17,741 nucleotides of DNA from SZUA-230 sp964581095 (GCA_964581095.1 CAZONK010000043.1:1-17741), one strand, 5' to 3'; shown: positions 6,280-14,869, counted from the first letter of the stretch. Notes: generated by a model not told the origin, from the letters alone. Program-made: numbers and translations.

Positions 6280-6732
6280 ATGAAGGTAGTAGCATCCACA
6301 CTTTTTCTAATTCTAATGTTTGCTTCCTGCAGCAATGAACCGGGAGCGCCCGAACACCGGTATGATCTGGTTACCAGGGACTGGGTATTTGAATCCTACC
6401 TGTTGAACGGAAACGATGCAACAGATCATATTCATATATCAAACATTTTCGAAGAATTTCGAAGGGATGGAGTATTTCAATATTCTTACATAGCCACATC
6501 TGGAAAGTCAGTGACTAACTCGAACCCCTGGGTCCTATCAGATGATGAACAGGTGATTATGTTAAACGATTTTATACCGGTTGCCGGATTTTCAGAAGAA
6601 ATTGAAACGTTGCGTTTGAGTGAAGTAATAATATTGAAACTTAACAGTGACAAATACTGGTATTCTTTTGAAGATTCAGTGGGATTGCATGAATTTCACT
6701 ATGTAGCTGCATTTGAAGATAATAAATACTGA
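6280..6732 (+). CDS. Small lipoprotein, possibly lipocalin-like
   Basis: This 150-residue protein has a lipoprotein signal peptide ending in LMFASC (C17). The mature part alternates aromatic and polar residues as in a small beta-barrel: a W...SYLLNGND start, EEFRRDGVFQYSY, W-VLSDDEQVIMLND, and LRLSEVIILKLNSDKYWYSF. This is the layout of lipocalin-like lipoproteins of Bacteroidota, but I cannot name a specific family. It lies 71 bases after the haem lipoprotein and ends one base before the YceI-like gene's ATG, so it is translated from the same message. Function unknown. Confidence 0.8.
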   Translation: MKVVASTLFLILMFASCSNEPGAPEHRYDLVTRDWVFESYLLNGNDATDHIHISNIFEEFRRDGVFQYSYIATSGKSVTNSNPWVLSDDEQVIMLNDFIPVAGFSEEIETLRLSEVIILKLNSDKYWYSFEDSVGLHEFHYVAAFEDNKY

Positions 6733-6733
6733 T

Positions 6734-7282
6734 ATGGCTGGGTTAAGATTAAATGGATTCTTAATTATCTTCATTGCGCTAATTTCACAAGCGAATGCGC
6801 AGAAATATGTTTCAATCCAAACGGAAATAAAATTCTTTTCCAGTGCCCCCCTGGAAGATATTGAAGCTATTAATGCCAAATCAAGAAGTGTTTTTGACTC
6901 TGATAATGGTCAAATCGCATTTACCGTACCCATAAATCAGTTTGAATTTGCTAAATCATTGATGGAAGAACACTTCAATGAAAAATACATGGAATCAGAC
7001 AAATTTCCGAAAGCCTCATTTAAGGGACAGATTAATAATTTTAATAAAAATGGAATGAATCCCGAAGCAGTTGCGGAAGGGGAATTTGAAATTCATGGTG
7101 TTAAGAAAAAAATAAAAATTGCAGGGAACCTTGAGTTCAAAAATGATGGTGCATTTATCACTGCTGTTTTTACTATAAAATTAGAAGACTATAAAATTAA
7201 GATTCCATCGATTCTTTTCCAGAAGATCGCTGAAGAAGTAGAGGTTACAATCACATTTGAATACAAAAAATATGAAAAGTAG
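6734..7282 (+). CDS. YceI-like periplasmic protein
   Basis: This 182-residue exported protein has the signal peptide MAGLRLNGFLIIFIALISQANA, cut before Q23. The ATG at 6734, one base after the previous stop, is preferred over a TTG at 6713 that would add seven residues ahead of the signal. The mature part shows the YceI pattern: TEIKFFSSAPLEDIEAIN, the SDKFPKASFKG segment, and AEGEFEIHGVKKKIKIAGNLEF. Family members form a lipocalin-type barrel that binds isoprenoid lipids such as polyprenyl quinones. Inferred: it may bind a quinone or lipid for its neighbours. Its stop overlaps the next gene by 11 bases. Confidence 0.87.
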   Translation: MAGLRLNGFLIIFIALISQANAQKYVSIQTEIKFFSSAPLEDIEAINAKSRSVFDSDNGQIAFTVPINQFEFAKSLMEEHFNEKYMESDKFPKASFKGQINNFNKNGMNPEAVAEGEFEIHGVKKKIKIAGNLEFKNDGAFITAVFTIKLEDYKIKIPSILFQKIAEEVEVTITFEYKKYEK

Positions 7283-8156
7283 ATTATTGACTTTGATCCT
7301 GATATGTTCAGTTTCCCTTTCGCTAAAAGCCCAGGATGACTTGATGGATTTACTGGAAGAGGACGACCAGGAAATAAATTATACCATTGCTACTTTTAAA
7401 GGAACAAGGATAATCAATGGCCATACAACGAAGCTTCGTAAAAAGAATGAACTTGAATTCCTTATATCCCATCGATTTGGAACAATAAATTCAGGTTCTT
7501 ATGAATTTTTCGGGTTGGATGAAGCTAACATACGTTTAGCTCTTGAGTATGGGATTTCTGATGTATTAAACATAGGAATCGGGCGCAGCTCTTTTGAAAA
7601 AACGTACGACAGTTTTATTAAATGGAAGTTTTTGCGACAACAATCGGGATCGAAAAACATCCCTGTTTCGATGGCCTGGTTTTCGAGCATTGCAGTTACA
7701 ACTTTACGAAGTTCAACACTGGAAATTGACTTTAACGACCGTATTGCTTATACCCATGAAATATTGATCGCACGTAAGTTTAGTAGTAATTTCTCTTTTC
7801 AACTGATGCCGGGACTTGTCCATATCAATACAACCCCAACTTCGGATGACAACAACGACATTTATTTTCTTGGGGGTGGTTTTCGTTATAAATTTACCCG
7901 GAGTGTCGCTTTTACATTTGAGTATTATTATCGGTTCAATCCTCTTACTTCTATTCAGACATATGATGCAATAGGTGTGGGCATTGATATTGAAACCGGG
8001 GGCCATGTTTTTCAATTACTTTTCACTAATTCCAACGCTCCCTTTGAAAAGGGTTTTATCACACAGACTACAGATGATTTCTGGAATGGAGATATACGTT
8101 TTGGATTCAACATTTCACGTACATTTCAACTAGGCCAGAAGAGTAGCAGCTACTAG
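7272..8156 (+). CDS. DUF5777-type outer-membrane beta-barrel protein
   Basis: The ATG at 7272 overlaps the YceI-like gene by 11 bases. It is preferred over an upstream TTG at 7257 because it gives a normal signal peptide (MKSRLLTLILICSVSLSLKAQ). The product is 294 residues. The segment TIATFKGTRIINGHTTKLRKKNELEFLISHRFGTINSG, then FFGLDEANIRLALEYGISD and IGIGRSS, is typical of the DUF5777 family of Bacteroidota, predicted as outer-membrane barrels. The rest alternates hydrophobic and polar strands with many aromatics. No function is established for the family. It is encoded next to a haem lipoprotein and a YceI-like protein, and could provide the outer-membrane part of a periplasmic redox or transport unit (inference). 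Confidence 0.83.
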   Translation: MKSRLLTLILICSVSLSLKAQDDLMDLLEEDDQEINYTIATFKGTRIINGHTTKLRKKNELEFLISHRFGTINSGSYEFFGLDEANIRLALEYGISDVLNIGIGRSSFEKTYDSFIKWKFLRQQSGSKNIPVSMAWFSSIAVTTLRSSTLEIDFNDRIAYTHEILIARKFSSNFSFQLMPGLVHINTTPTSDDNNDIYFLGGGFRYKFTRSVAFTFEYYYRFNPLTSIQTYDAIGVGIDIETGGHVFQLLFTNSNAPFEKGFITQTTDDFWNGDIRFGFNISRTFQLGQKSSSY

Positions 8157-8204
8157 TTGTTGCGATATTTATAAAGTTCTAAATGGGTCATTTTCCCCTC
8201 CCGA

Positions 8205-8265
8205 AGAGTCACACAAAGTGCCTGCCGGCCGCAGGCGGGGACTCTGATCATCTAAGTGCCTGCCG
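8205..8265. repeat. GC-rich nested hairpin with a 12-bp direct repeat
   Basis: In an AT-rich gap, GCCTGC (8220-8225) and GCAGGC (8231-8236) pair around CGGCC, nested inside AGAGTC (8205-8210) and GACTCT (8240-8245). AAGTGCCTGCCG occurs at 8216-8227 and again at 8254-8265. There is no U-run, so it is not a classical terminator. The composition is unlike its surroundings, suggesting a dispersed intergenic repeat element that may still end or stabilise the upstream message. Confidence 0.5.
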
Positions 8266-8295
8266 ACCAAATATTCACATTTGTCAACAACTAAT

Positions 8296-8315
8296 ACATG
8301 AAGATTCTTTCATGT
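8296..8315. promoter_or_regulatory. 7-bp palindrome before the molybdoenzyme operon
   Basis: ACATGAA (8296-8302) and TTCATGT (8309-8315) are perfect inverted copies around GATTCT. The centre lies about 82 bases before the ATG of the iron-sulfur/NrfD gene. It does not match the GTGA-N6-TCAC sites, so it would need a different regulator. It is an operator candidate; a weak hairpin is the alternative. Confidence 0.4.
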
Positions 8316-8387
8316 GTTTCTTTTTTTAGATATATTGAAACCTGATTTGGAATAGTACTTTTTCTTTAATAACTAAAAATTCCCTGG

Positions 8388-10010
8388 ATGAAATTTGGAT
8401 TTGTTATTGACAACAGGAAGTGTATTGGTTGCCATGCCTGTACCACAGCCTGTAAGTCAGAGCATGATGTTGCAGTGGGTGTAAACAGGACATGGGTAAA
8501 GCAGACTGAAAAAGGTGAATACCCCAATACACGCAGGTTGTTTTCTGTGTTGCGATGTAATCACTGTACCGATGCACCATGTGTTGAAATTTGTCCGGTT
8601 GAGGCTCTTTTCACGCGTGAAGATGGGATTGTGGATTTCAACAATGATCGATGCATTGGATGTAAATCTTGTATGCAGGCTTGCCCTTATGACGCATTGT
8701 ATATTGATCCTAAAACTGAAACCGCGGCGAAGTGCAATTATTGCGCGCACAGGATAGATATAGGACTAGAACCTGCTTGTGTAAATGTATGTCCCGAACA
8801 TGCAATAATATCAGGCGATATGGATAACCCAAACACGGAAATTTCACAGTTACTCGCAAGGGAACAAGTTACTGTTAGGAAGCCTGAAAAAGGAACGTCA
8901 CCCAATGTCTTCTATATCGATGGGGATGTGGCTTCCCTCACACCTTCAGAGACAGAACGTTCTTCCGAATATATGTGGGGTAACCAGTCGATGGGTGTAG
9001 GGCATTATGCTAAATTCGCTGATAATTTGATCAGTGGAAAAAGCCTTGCAGAAATGACAATGGAATTGTCAGGTAAGGAAGCGACCTTCGGTGGAAAAGC
9101 TGATGATGTACCTCGCAAATCAGTAGATGTGCTCATGGAAAAAGGCGGTGCACGTCGTGTATATGATACTCCGGATAAGGGTATTTTGTGGGGTTGGGAA
9201 GTTTCAGCATATATCCTTACAAAAGCAATTGCCGCAGGAGCATTTCTGGTCCCATTTTTTGCTGAAGTATTTGGTTTTACTTCAATAAGTGCTCCGATTT
9301 TTTATACATCGATTTTGTTAGGCCTGGTATTCCTTGGACTGACCGGGGCCTTTTTAGTGAAGGATCTTGATCAGCCCATGCGGTTCCCGTATGTTTTATT
9401 GCGACCCCAGTGGAATTCATGGTTGGTTCGGGGAGGATATGCCATTACATTCTTTGGTGCATTCCTGACATTGACGGGAATTGGTGCATATTTTGAATGG
9501 GGTGTCCTGGTGGCGGTGGCGGTTCGGATCACTGCAATCTTTGCGATTTTTGTAGCGATTTATACAGCGTTTCTGTTTGCACAGGCCAAAGGACGGGATT
9601 TCTGGCAAAGTCCAATGCTCGCGATCCATATGTTTATTCACAGTATAATGGCAGGTGCTGCTATATTTCTTGTAGCTGAGCTGTTCATCGAAACAAATAT
9701 CTCCTGGGGTGAATACCTTGAATGGATATTGTTTATTGTGATAGGAATTAACCTTGTAATCATGTGGATAGAATTAACAATTACACACCCTACACTGGAT
9801 GCTAAACGAGTGGTAACCATGATTGTAAGCGGAAGGTACAAAATGTCTTTCTGGGGCGGCACCTTATTGATAGGTAATGTAATTCCTGTTATTCTTCTCT
9901 CATTTGGAGGTATTGAACTTGCATCAGTTGCAGGTGTTCTTATTCTTGTTGGAGTTTATGTCACAGAGAGTATCTGGGTGGAAGCACCACAACGAATTCA
10001 ATTAACTTAA
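8388..10010 (+). CDS. Four-cluster ferredoxin fused to an NrfD-type quinone-linked membrane subunit
   Basis: This 540-residue fusion has an N-terminal DmsB/PsrB-like electron-transfer domain (about 1-150) with 16 cysteines in four groups: C12/15/18/22, C57/60/65/69, C89/92/95/99 and C116/119/131/135, enough for four [4Fe-4S] clusters. A soluble linker of about 110 residues follows. From about residue 265 there is an NrfD/PsrC-type domain with around eight helices (GILWGWEVSAYILTKAIAAGAF, KDLDQPMRFPYVLLRPQWNSW, IELTITHP). These two parts are separate subunits in PsrABC and SoeABC. No Tat signal precedes the clusters, so they face the cytoplasm. The gene is 23 bases upstream of the molybdoenzyme gene and should form a membrane-bound quinone oxidoreductase with it. 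Confidence 0.93.
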   Translation: MKFGFVIDNRKCIGCHACTTACKSEHDVAVGVNRTWVKQTEKGEYPNTRRLFSVLRCNHCTDAPCVEICPVEALFTREDGIVDFNNDRCIGCKSCMQACPYDALYIDPKTETAAKCNYCAHRIDIGLEPACVNVCPEHAIISGDMDNPNTEISQLLAREQVTVRKPEKGTSPNVFYIDGDVASLTPSETERSSEYMWGNQSMGVGHYAKFADNLISGKSLAEMTMELSGKEATFGGKADDVPRKSVDVLMEKGGARRVYDTPDKGILWGWEVSAYILTKAIAAGAFLVPFFAEVFGFTSISAPIFYTSILLGLVFLGLTGAFLVKDLDQPMRFPYVLLRPQWNSWLVRGGYAITFFGAFLTLTGIGAYFEWGVLVAVAVRITAIFAIFVAIYTAFLFAQAKGRDFWQSPMLAIHMFIHSIMAGAAIFLVAELFIETNISWGEYLEWILFIVIGINLVIMWIELTITHPTLDAKRVVTMIVSGRYKMSFWGGTLLIGNVIPVILLSFGGIELASVAGVLILVGVYVTESIWVEAPQRIQLT

Positions 10011-10033
10011 TATTTAATCTGAAGCGAAATACG

Positions 10034-12895
10034 ATGTCATATCAGCATAAACCAACATTCATTGAGAAAGTAGCGGAGAGTTTAAGAATAATTCCGAACC
10101 TTCATAATACAGAAGATGTGGGCATCCCCAGGTTAACCGAACCCGGTGACCTGGATAAGTACCCTCCTCCCGACCAGTGGGATGACTGGGTGGAATATGA
10201 AGCTACCGGATGGGCGAAAAAAGAGAAAAAGCATTATATGATTGTGCCTACAACATGCTTCAATTGTGAATCAGCCTGCGGTTTGCTGGCATATATTGAC
10301 AAGGATTCCAACAAAATAAGAAAGTTTGAAGGAAACCCGTATCATCCGGCAAGCCGGGGACGAAATTGTGCGAAAGGACCCGCTACCATCAATCAGATAA
10401 ATGATCCTCAAAGGATAATGTATCCGATGAAGAGGGTAGGTAAACGAGGTGAAGGTAAGTGGGAAAGGGTTAGCTGGGATGATGCACTAAATGATATTGC
10501 CGGAAGAATCGGAAAAGCACTCAAAGAAGGAAGAAACAATGAAATAGCCTACCACGTTGGTCGTCCGGGCCATGAGGGGTACATGGACAGGGTACTGAAG
10601 TCCTGGGGTGTTGACGGGCACAACAGCCACACAAATGTATGTTCCTCGGGCGCAAGGTTTGGATATAATATCTGGCATGGGTATGATCGCCCTTCTCCTG
10701 ACCATGCTAACGCAAAATTCATATTGCTTATTAGCGCCCATCTTGAGTCGGGTCATTATTTCAATCCCCATGCACAGCGGATCATGGAAGGAATGATGAA
10801 TGGGGCAAAACTGGCGGTTATGGATCCGCGGTTGTCAAATACTGCAAGCCTCGCAGACTACTGGATGCCCACAAATCCCGGATCGGAAGCAGCGGTATTA
10901 CTTGCAATGGCTAAAATATTGATCGATGAAGGCCTTTATAACCGTGATTATCTTGAAAACTGGGTCAACTGGCATGAATACCTGGCCGCAAAGCATTCTG
11001 AAAAAGAAGCAACCTTCGAAAATTTTATAATAGCATTACAAGAGGAGTACGCTGAGTATACAGTTGAATATGCAGCCAAAGAAGCAGGGGTAAATGATCA
11101 AATGATCATTGATATTGCTCACCAGATAGGCGATGCAGGCACAAAATTTGCGACACACAACTGGAGGTCGGCCGGTAGCGGCAACCTGGGAGGATGGGCT
11201 GTAGCCAGGTGTTTACATTTTCTAAATGTACTTACAGGAAGTGTAGGTACTGTGGGAGGTACATCACCCAGCGCCTGGAATAAGTTTAAACCTAAGTTTT
11301 TTGACACACCTCCCAATCAGAAATTCTGGAACGAACTCCATTTTCCCGATGAATATCCTCTTGCATTTTTCGAAATGAGCATGCTTCTTCCACATTTTCT
11401 GAAAGAGAAGCGCGGAAAACTTGATGTTTATTTCACAAGGGTATTTAATCCTGTATGGACCTATCCTGATGGTTTTTCCTGGGTGGAAGCGTTAAGCGAT
11501 GAGGAGAAAGTGGGATTACATGTTGCAATGACGCCTACCTGGAATGAAACCGCATACTATGCCGACTATGTATTGCCAATGGGGCATTCAGCTGAACGAC
11601 ACGATTTAAACAGTTATGAAACCCACGGTGCCACCTGGATTGCTTTCAGGCAACCTGTGTTGCGGGAAGCTGCCCGGCGCAGGGGGGAGGAAGTTAAATA
11701 TACCTACGAATCAAACCCCGGTGAAGTTTGGGAAGAAGACGAATTCTGGATTGAACTTTCATGGAGGATGGACCCCGATGGGTCACTTGGAGTAAAGGAC
11801 CACTTTGTTTCACCCTATCGGGCGGGCGAAAAAGTAACTGTTGATGAGTATTACAGGTTTATTTTTGAGAATGTACCGGGTTTACCGGAAATGGCAGAAA
11901 AAGAAAATCTGACTCCACTTGACTATATGAAAAAGTATGGTGCTTTTGAAGTAGAGAGTTCTTCCTATAACAAACATTTAAATGAGATTGCTCCGGCTGA
12001 CATGGAAGGAGTGAGCGTAGATCCTGTAACAAATATCATTCAAAAGAATGGTAAAAATATAGGGGTGATGGAGAATGGGAAACCCGTTGTTGGATTTCCA
12101 ACACCTTCAAGAAAGCAGGAATTCTTCTCTCAGACCATGATCGACTGGAAATGGCCCGAATATGCTACCCCAACGTATGTGAAAAGCCACGTGCACGAAG
12201 ATAATATGGACCGCGAAAAGGGTGATTTTCCATTGGTTCCAACTTTCAGGCTTCCGGTACTGATCCATAGCCGGTCCGGTAATGCAAAATGGTTGACAGA
12301 AATGGCACATCGCAATCCTGTATGGATGCATAACAGCGATGCAGAGAAGCTGGGGATAACAACAGGGGATCTTGTGAGGGTCAATACTGATATCGGCTAT
12401 TTTGTTGACAAAATATGGGCAACGGAAGCAATGAAACCTGGTATTGTGGCTTGCTCTCATCACATAGGAAGATGGCGAAGGCCCCAGGATGAGGAAGGCA
12501 ACAGTTGGGCAACCAATACGGTTTCTATTGAAGAAAATGATGGCAAATGGAAGATGAAAACAATCAGCGGTATTCGTCCTTTTAAAAGCGAGGATGATGA
12601 CTCATCGAGGATTTTCTGGAGTGACGGCGGAGTCCACCAGAATATAACATTTCCTGTGCACCCCGATCCAATAAGTGGAATGCATTGCTGGCACCAGAAA
12701 GTACGAATTGAGAAAGCACATGCAGATGATGACTATGGTGACATATTTGTTGATACGAACAAGTCAATGGAAGTTTACAGGGAATGGCTGGACATGACGC
12801 GTCCGGCACCCGGCCCTGATAACCTGCGTCGTCCATTATGGTTTGCCCGTGCATTACGTCCGGCCGAAGAAATGTTTTATCTTGGCAAAGATTAA
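10034..12895 (+). CDS. bis-MGD molybdoenzyme catalytic subunit, possibly SoeA-like
   Basis: This 953-residue member of the DMSO-reductase family has an N-terminal [4Fe-4S] motif C75-x2-C78-x3-C82-x29-C112, followed by the conserved Lys in CAKG (K114). The molybdopterin domain continues (WDDALNDIAGRIG). The HTNVCSSGARFGY segment places C203 at the position of the Mo ligand, as in polysulfide/thiosulfate reductase-type enzymes. A C-terminal dinucleotide-binding domain starts near residue 730 (VLIHSRSGNAKWL, LGITTGDLVRVNT). The N-terminus (MSYQHKPTFIEKVAES) has no twin-arginine signal, so the enzyme stays in the cytoplasm, as SoeA does and PsrA/PhsA do not. With the SulP gene downstream, sulfite oxidation is my leading guess; other sulfur-oxyanion or formate-type substrates remain possible. 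Confidence 0.92.
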   Translation: MSYQHKPTFIEKVAESLRIIPNLHNTEDVGIPRLTEPGDLDKYPPPDQWDDWVEYEATGWAKKEKKHYMIVPTTCFNCESACGLLAYIDKDSNKIRKFEGNPYHPASRGRNCAKGPATINQINDPQRIMYPMKRVGKRGEGKWERVSWDDALNDIAGRIGKALKEGRNNEIAYHVGRPGHEGYMDRVLKSWGVDGHNSHTNVCSSGARFGYNIWHGYDRPSPDHANAKFILLISAHLESGHYFNPHAQRIMEGMMNGAKLAVMDPRLSNTASLADYWMPTNPGSEAAVLLAMAKILIDEGLYNRDYLENWVNWHEYLAAKHSEKEATFENFIIALQEEYAEYTVEYAAKEAGVNDQMIIDIAHQIGDAGTKFATHNWRSAGSGNLGGWAVARCLHFLNVLTGSVGTVGGTSPSAWNKFKPKFFDTPPNQKFWNELHFPDEYPLAFFEMSMLLPHFLKEKRGKLDVYFTRVFNPVWTYPDGFSWVEALSDEEKVGLHVAMTPTWNETAYYADYVLPMGHSAERHDLNSYETHGATWIAFRQPVLREAARRRGEEVKYTYESNPGEVWEEDEFWIELSWRMDPDGSLGVKDHFVSPYRAGEKVTVDEYYRFIFENVPGLPEMAEKENLTPLDYMKKYGAFEVESSSYNKHLNEIAPADMEGVSVDPVTNIIQKNGKNIGVMENGKPVVGFPTPSRKQEFFSQTMIDWKWPEYATPTYVKSHVHEDNMDREKGDFPLVPTFRLPVLIHSRSGNAKWLTEMAHRNPVWMHNSDAEKLGITTGDLVRVNTDIGYFVDKIWATEAMKPGIVACSHHIGRWRRPQDEEGNSWATNTVSIEENDGKWKMKTISGIRPFKSEDDDSSRIFWSDGGVHQNITFPVHPDPISGMHCWHQKVRIEKAHADDDYGDIFVDTNKSMEVYREWLDMTRPAPGPDNLRRPLWFARALRPAEEMFYLGKD

Positions 12896-12896
12896 A

Positions 12897-12915
12897 CGAA
12901 CCCCCCAGGGGTTCG
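12897..12915 (+). promoter_or_regulatory. Strong intercistronic hairpin without U-run
   Basis: CGAACCCC (12897-12904), loop CCA, GGGGTTCG (12908-12915): a perfect 8-bp GC-rich stem starting two bases after the molybdoenzyme stop. The bases after it (AACTTTGACTT) are not a proper U-run, so it may attenuate read-through into the SulP gene or protect the upstream message from exonucleases rather than terminate fully. Confidence 0.6.
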
Positions 12916-12972
12916 AACTTTGACTTAGCTGTAGAAATTTGGTATTGAGTTTCGCCTGATGAATCCGGTTTT

Positions 12973-14739
12973 TTGAAAACAAGTTTAAAATACAAAATAT
13001 TCCCACCTCTTGATTGGGGTAGGAAGATCAATAAAACGACGTTGAAAGCGGATTTTATTGCAGGATTGACGGGTGCGGTGATCGTGTTGCCCCAAGGCGT
13101 AGCCTTTGCCATGATTGCAGGGATGCCTCCCATTTACGGATTATATACGGCGATGGTAACACCGATTATCGCGGCATTGTTTGGCTCATCGTACCATCTG
13201 ATATCGGGACCAACTACGGCCATATCCATTGTTGTATTTTCATCCATAAGCCCTCATGCTGCGCCAACTACAGAGGAATTCGTCCAACTTACGCTTATTC
13301 TGACCTTTATTGCAGGAGCAATTCAATTCATACTGGGATTATCCCGGATGGGGACTCTTGTGAATTTTGTATCACATTCGGTAGTTATCGGTTTTACAGC
13401 CGGTGCGGCATTAATTATTGCAACAAGCCAGGTGAAACACATTTTCGGACTTGAAGTAGCCCGTGGCCTTTCATTTCATGAAATCTGGATTACGATCATA
13501 TCTGAACTGGGGAATACAAACCCCTATATTCTTTTAATTGCACTTACAACCCTTTCGATAGCGATTATTATTAAGAAAATTGTACCTAAATGGCCCAATT
13601 TATTGATTGCGATGATTCTGGGAAGTGTATTGAGTGTATTCATCGGGGGGGAAGCGCAGGGAGTAAAACTGGTAGGTAAATTACCATCACACCTACCGCC
13701 ATTTTCGATTCCGGATATATCACTCGAAAAAATTCAGATGCTTGCCCCAAATGCTTTTGCAATCGCCCTGCTGGGATTGATTGAAGCGGTTGCCATAGCA
13801 CGCTCAATCGGGTCAAAATCGGGTCAAAGGATTGATGGTAACCAGGAGTTTGTGGGACAAGGATTATCAAATATTATAGGCAGTATGTTTTCCAGTTACG
13901 CGGGATCAGGGTCTTTCACACGATCAGGTCTGAATTATCAGACAGGGGCCAAAACCCCTGTGGCTGCGATATTTGCTGCAGCTATCCTGATGGCTTCCCT
14001 TTTGTTTATTGCCCCGCTAGCTGCGTATCTTCCTATCCCGGCCATGGGTGGTATTATTTTGCTGGTTGCCTACAACCTTATAGATTTTCATCATATCCGA
14101 CAGGTGTTTAAAGCAAGTAAAAGAGAAGCAATTGTTCTAACTATCACCTTTCTTTCAACCCTGTTGTTCGATCTGGAATATGCTATTTATTTTGGTGTAT
14201 TTTTTTCGTTGATATTTTATTTACAAAAAACTTCAAAACCTACCATAGTGGCCATAGCGCCTAACCCGGCACATTCGCGACGTAAATTCGAAAATGTGCA
14301 GAAGGAAAGGATGCAGGAATGCCCCCAGCTTAAGATATTGCGAATTGATGGCTCAATATTTTTTGGTGCCGTGGACCATGTAGGTGCAAGGTTGGCGGAA
14401 GAAAGACTTGTTTATAAGCACATTATGATTGTATGTAGCGGTATAAACCTTTTGGATGTTGCCGGTGCAGAGTTATTTGTATCAGAGGCCAAATACCTTT
14501 CGGCGAAGGGAGGTGGGCTGTACCTCAGTAGCTTAAAGAAAAATGTCAGGAATTTGTTAAAAAGCGGTGGTTATTGGGATGAAATTGGCGACCAGAATAT
14601 ATTTCCATACAAGGAGAAAGCCCTGTCTGAGATATATCCCCGACTAAGTAAAAGTATTTGTGATTCTTGTGAGGTGAGGATTTTTAAGGAATGTAAGGAA
14701 GTCGGAAGCCCGAAGCATGAGATTAGGTATGAAATCTGA
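12973..14739 (+). CDS. SulP-family anion transporter with STAS domain
   Basis: This 588-residue inner-membrane SulP protein has a membrane domain at about residues 25-400, beginning ADFIAGLTGAVIVLPQGVAFAMIAG-MPPIYGLY and including SGPTTAISIVVFSS and GSGSFTRSGLNYQTGAKT. A cytoplasmic STAS domain follows at about 445-550 (LKILRIDGSIFFGA, NLLDVAGAELF). The C-terminus carries C563, C566 and C574 in CDSCEVRIFKEC. The start must be TTG at 12973: an in-frame TGA lies at 12946-12948, and the first internal ATG falls inside the first membrane segment. SulP proteins carry sulfate, bicarbonate or other anions. Its position after a molybdoenzyme suggests movement of sulfate or a similar oxyanion (inference). 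Confidence 0.92.
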   Translation: MKTSLKYKIFPPLDWGRKINKTTLKADFIAGLTGAVIVLPQGVAFAMIAGMPPIYGLYTAMVTPIIAALFGSSYHLISGPTTAISIVVFSSISPHAAPTTEEFVQLTLILTFIAGAIQFILGLSRMGTLVNFVSHSVVIGFTAGAALIIATSQVKHIFGLEVARGLSFHEIWITIISELGNTNPYILLIALTTLSIAIIIKKIVPKWPNLLIAMILGSVLSVFIGGEAQGVKLVGKLPSHLPPFSIPDISLEKIQMLAPNAFAIALLGLIEAVAIARSIGSKSGQRIDGNQEFVGQGLSNIIGSMFSSYAGSGSFTRSGLNYQTGAKTPVAAIFAAAILMASLLFIAPLAAYLPIPAMGGIILLVAYNLIDFHHIRQVFKASKREAIVLTITFLSTLLFDLEYAIYFGVFFSLIFYLQKTSKPTIVAIAPNPAHSRRKFENVQKERMQECPQLKILRIDGSIFFGAVDHVGARLAEERLVYKHIMIVCSGINLLDVAGAELFVSEAKYLSAKGGGLYLSSLKKNVRNLLKSGGYWDEIGDQNIFPYKEKALSEIYPRLSKSICDSCEVRIFKECKEVGSPKHEIRYEI

Positions 14740-14790
14740 AATTTTCAAATCCGAAATTCGAGATGATATTTCTATGTTGGAAATATTAAA

Positions 14791-14830
14791 TAAAAAATAC
14801 CACCCTTCTTTATGAAGAAAAGAGTGGTAT
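14791..14830 (-). terminator. Minus-strand terminator of the toxin-antitoxin operon
   Basis: ATACCAC (14797-14803) pairs with GTGGTAT (14824-14830), with further pairing between the CTTCTT and AAGAA segments inside. On the minus strand the stem is followed by TTTTTTATTT (complement of 14788-14797), a good U-run. It lies about 120 bases beyond the toxin stop. On the plus strand there is no U-run, though it may also slow SulP transcripts. Confidence 0.7.
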
Positions 14831-14869
14831 CAAAGGTAATCTATCAGCAAAAGTGTTCTACTACTTTTA

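Noticed and set aside
8205..8265. Transposon end or IS terminal repeat
   Set aside because: There is no transposase gene or remnant nearby and no target-site duplication that I can see.
10034..10250. Twin-arginine signal on the molybdoenzyme
   Set aside because: There is no RR motif or hydrophobic segment in the first 70 residues; the first hydrophobic stretches belong to the folded domain.
13640..13870. Minus-strand open frame opposite the SulP gene
   Set aside because: It is a shadow of the SulP reading frame with no family likeness or start context. Similar opposite-strand frames elsewhere were dismissed for the same reason.
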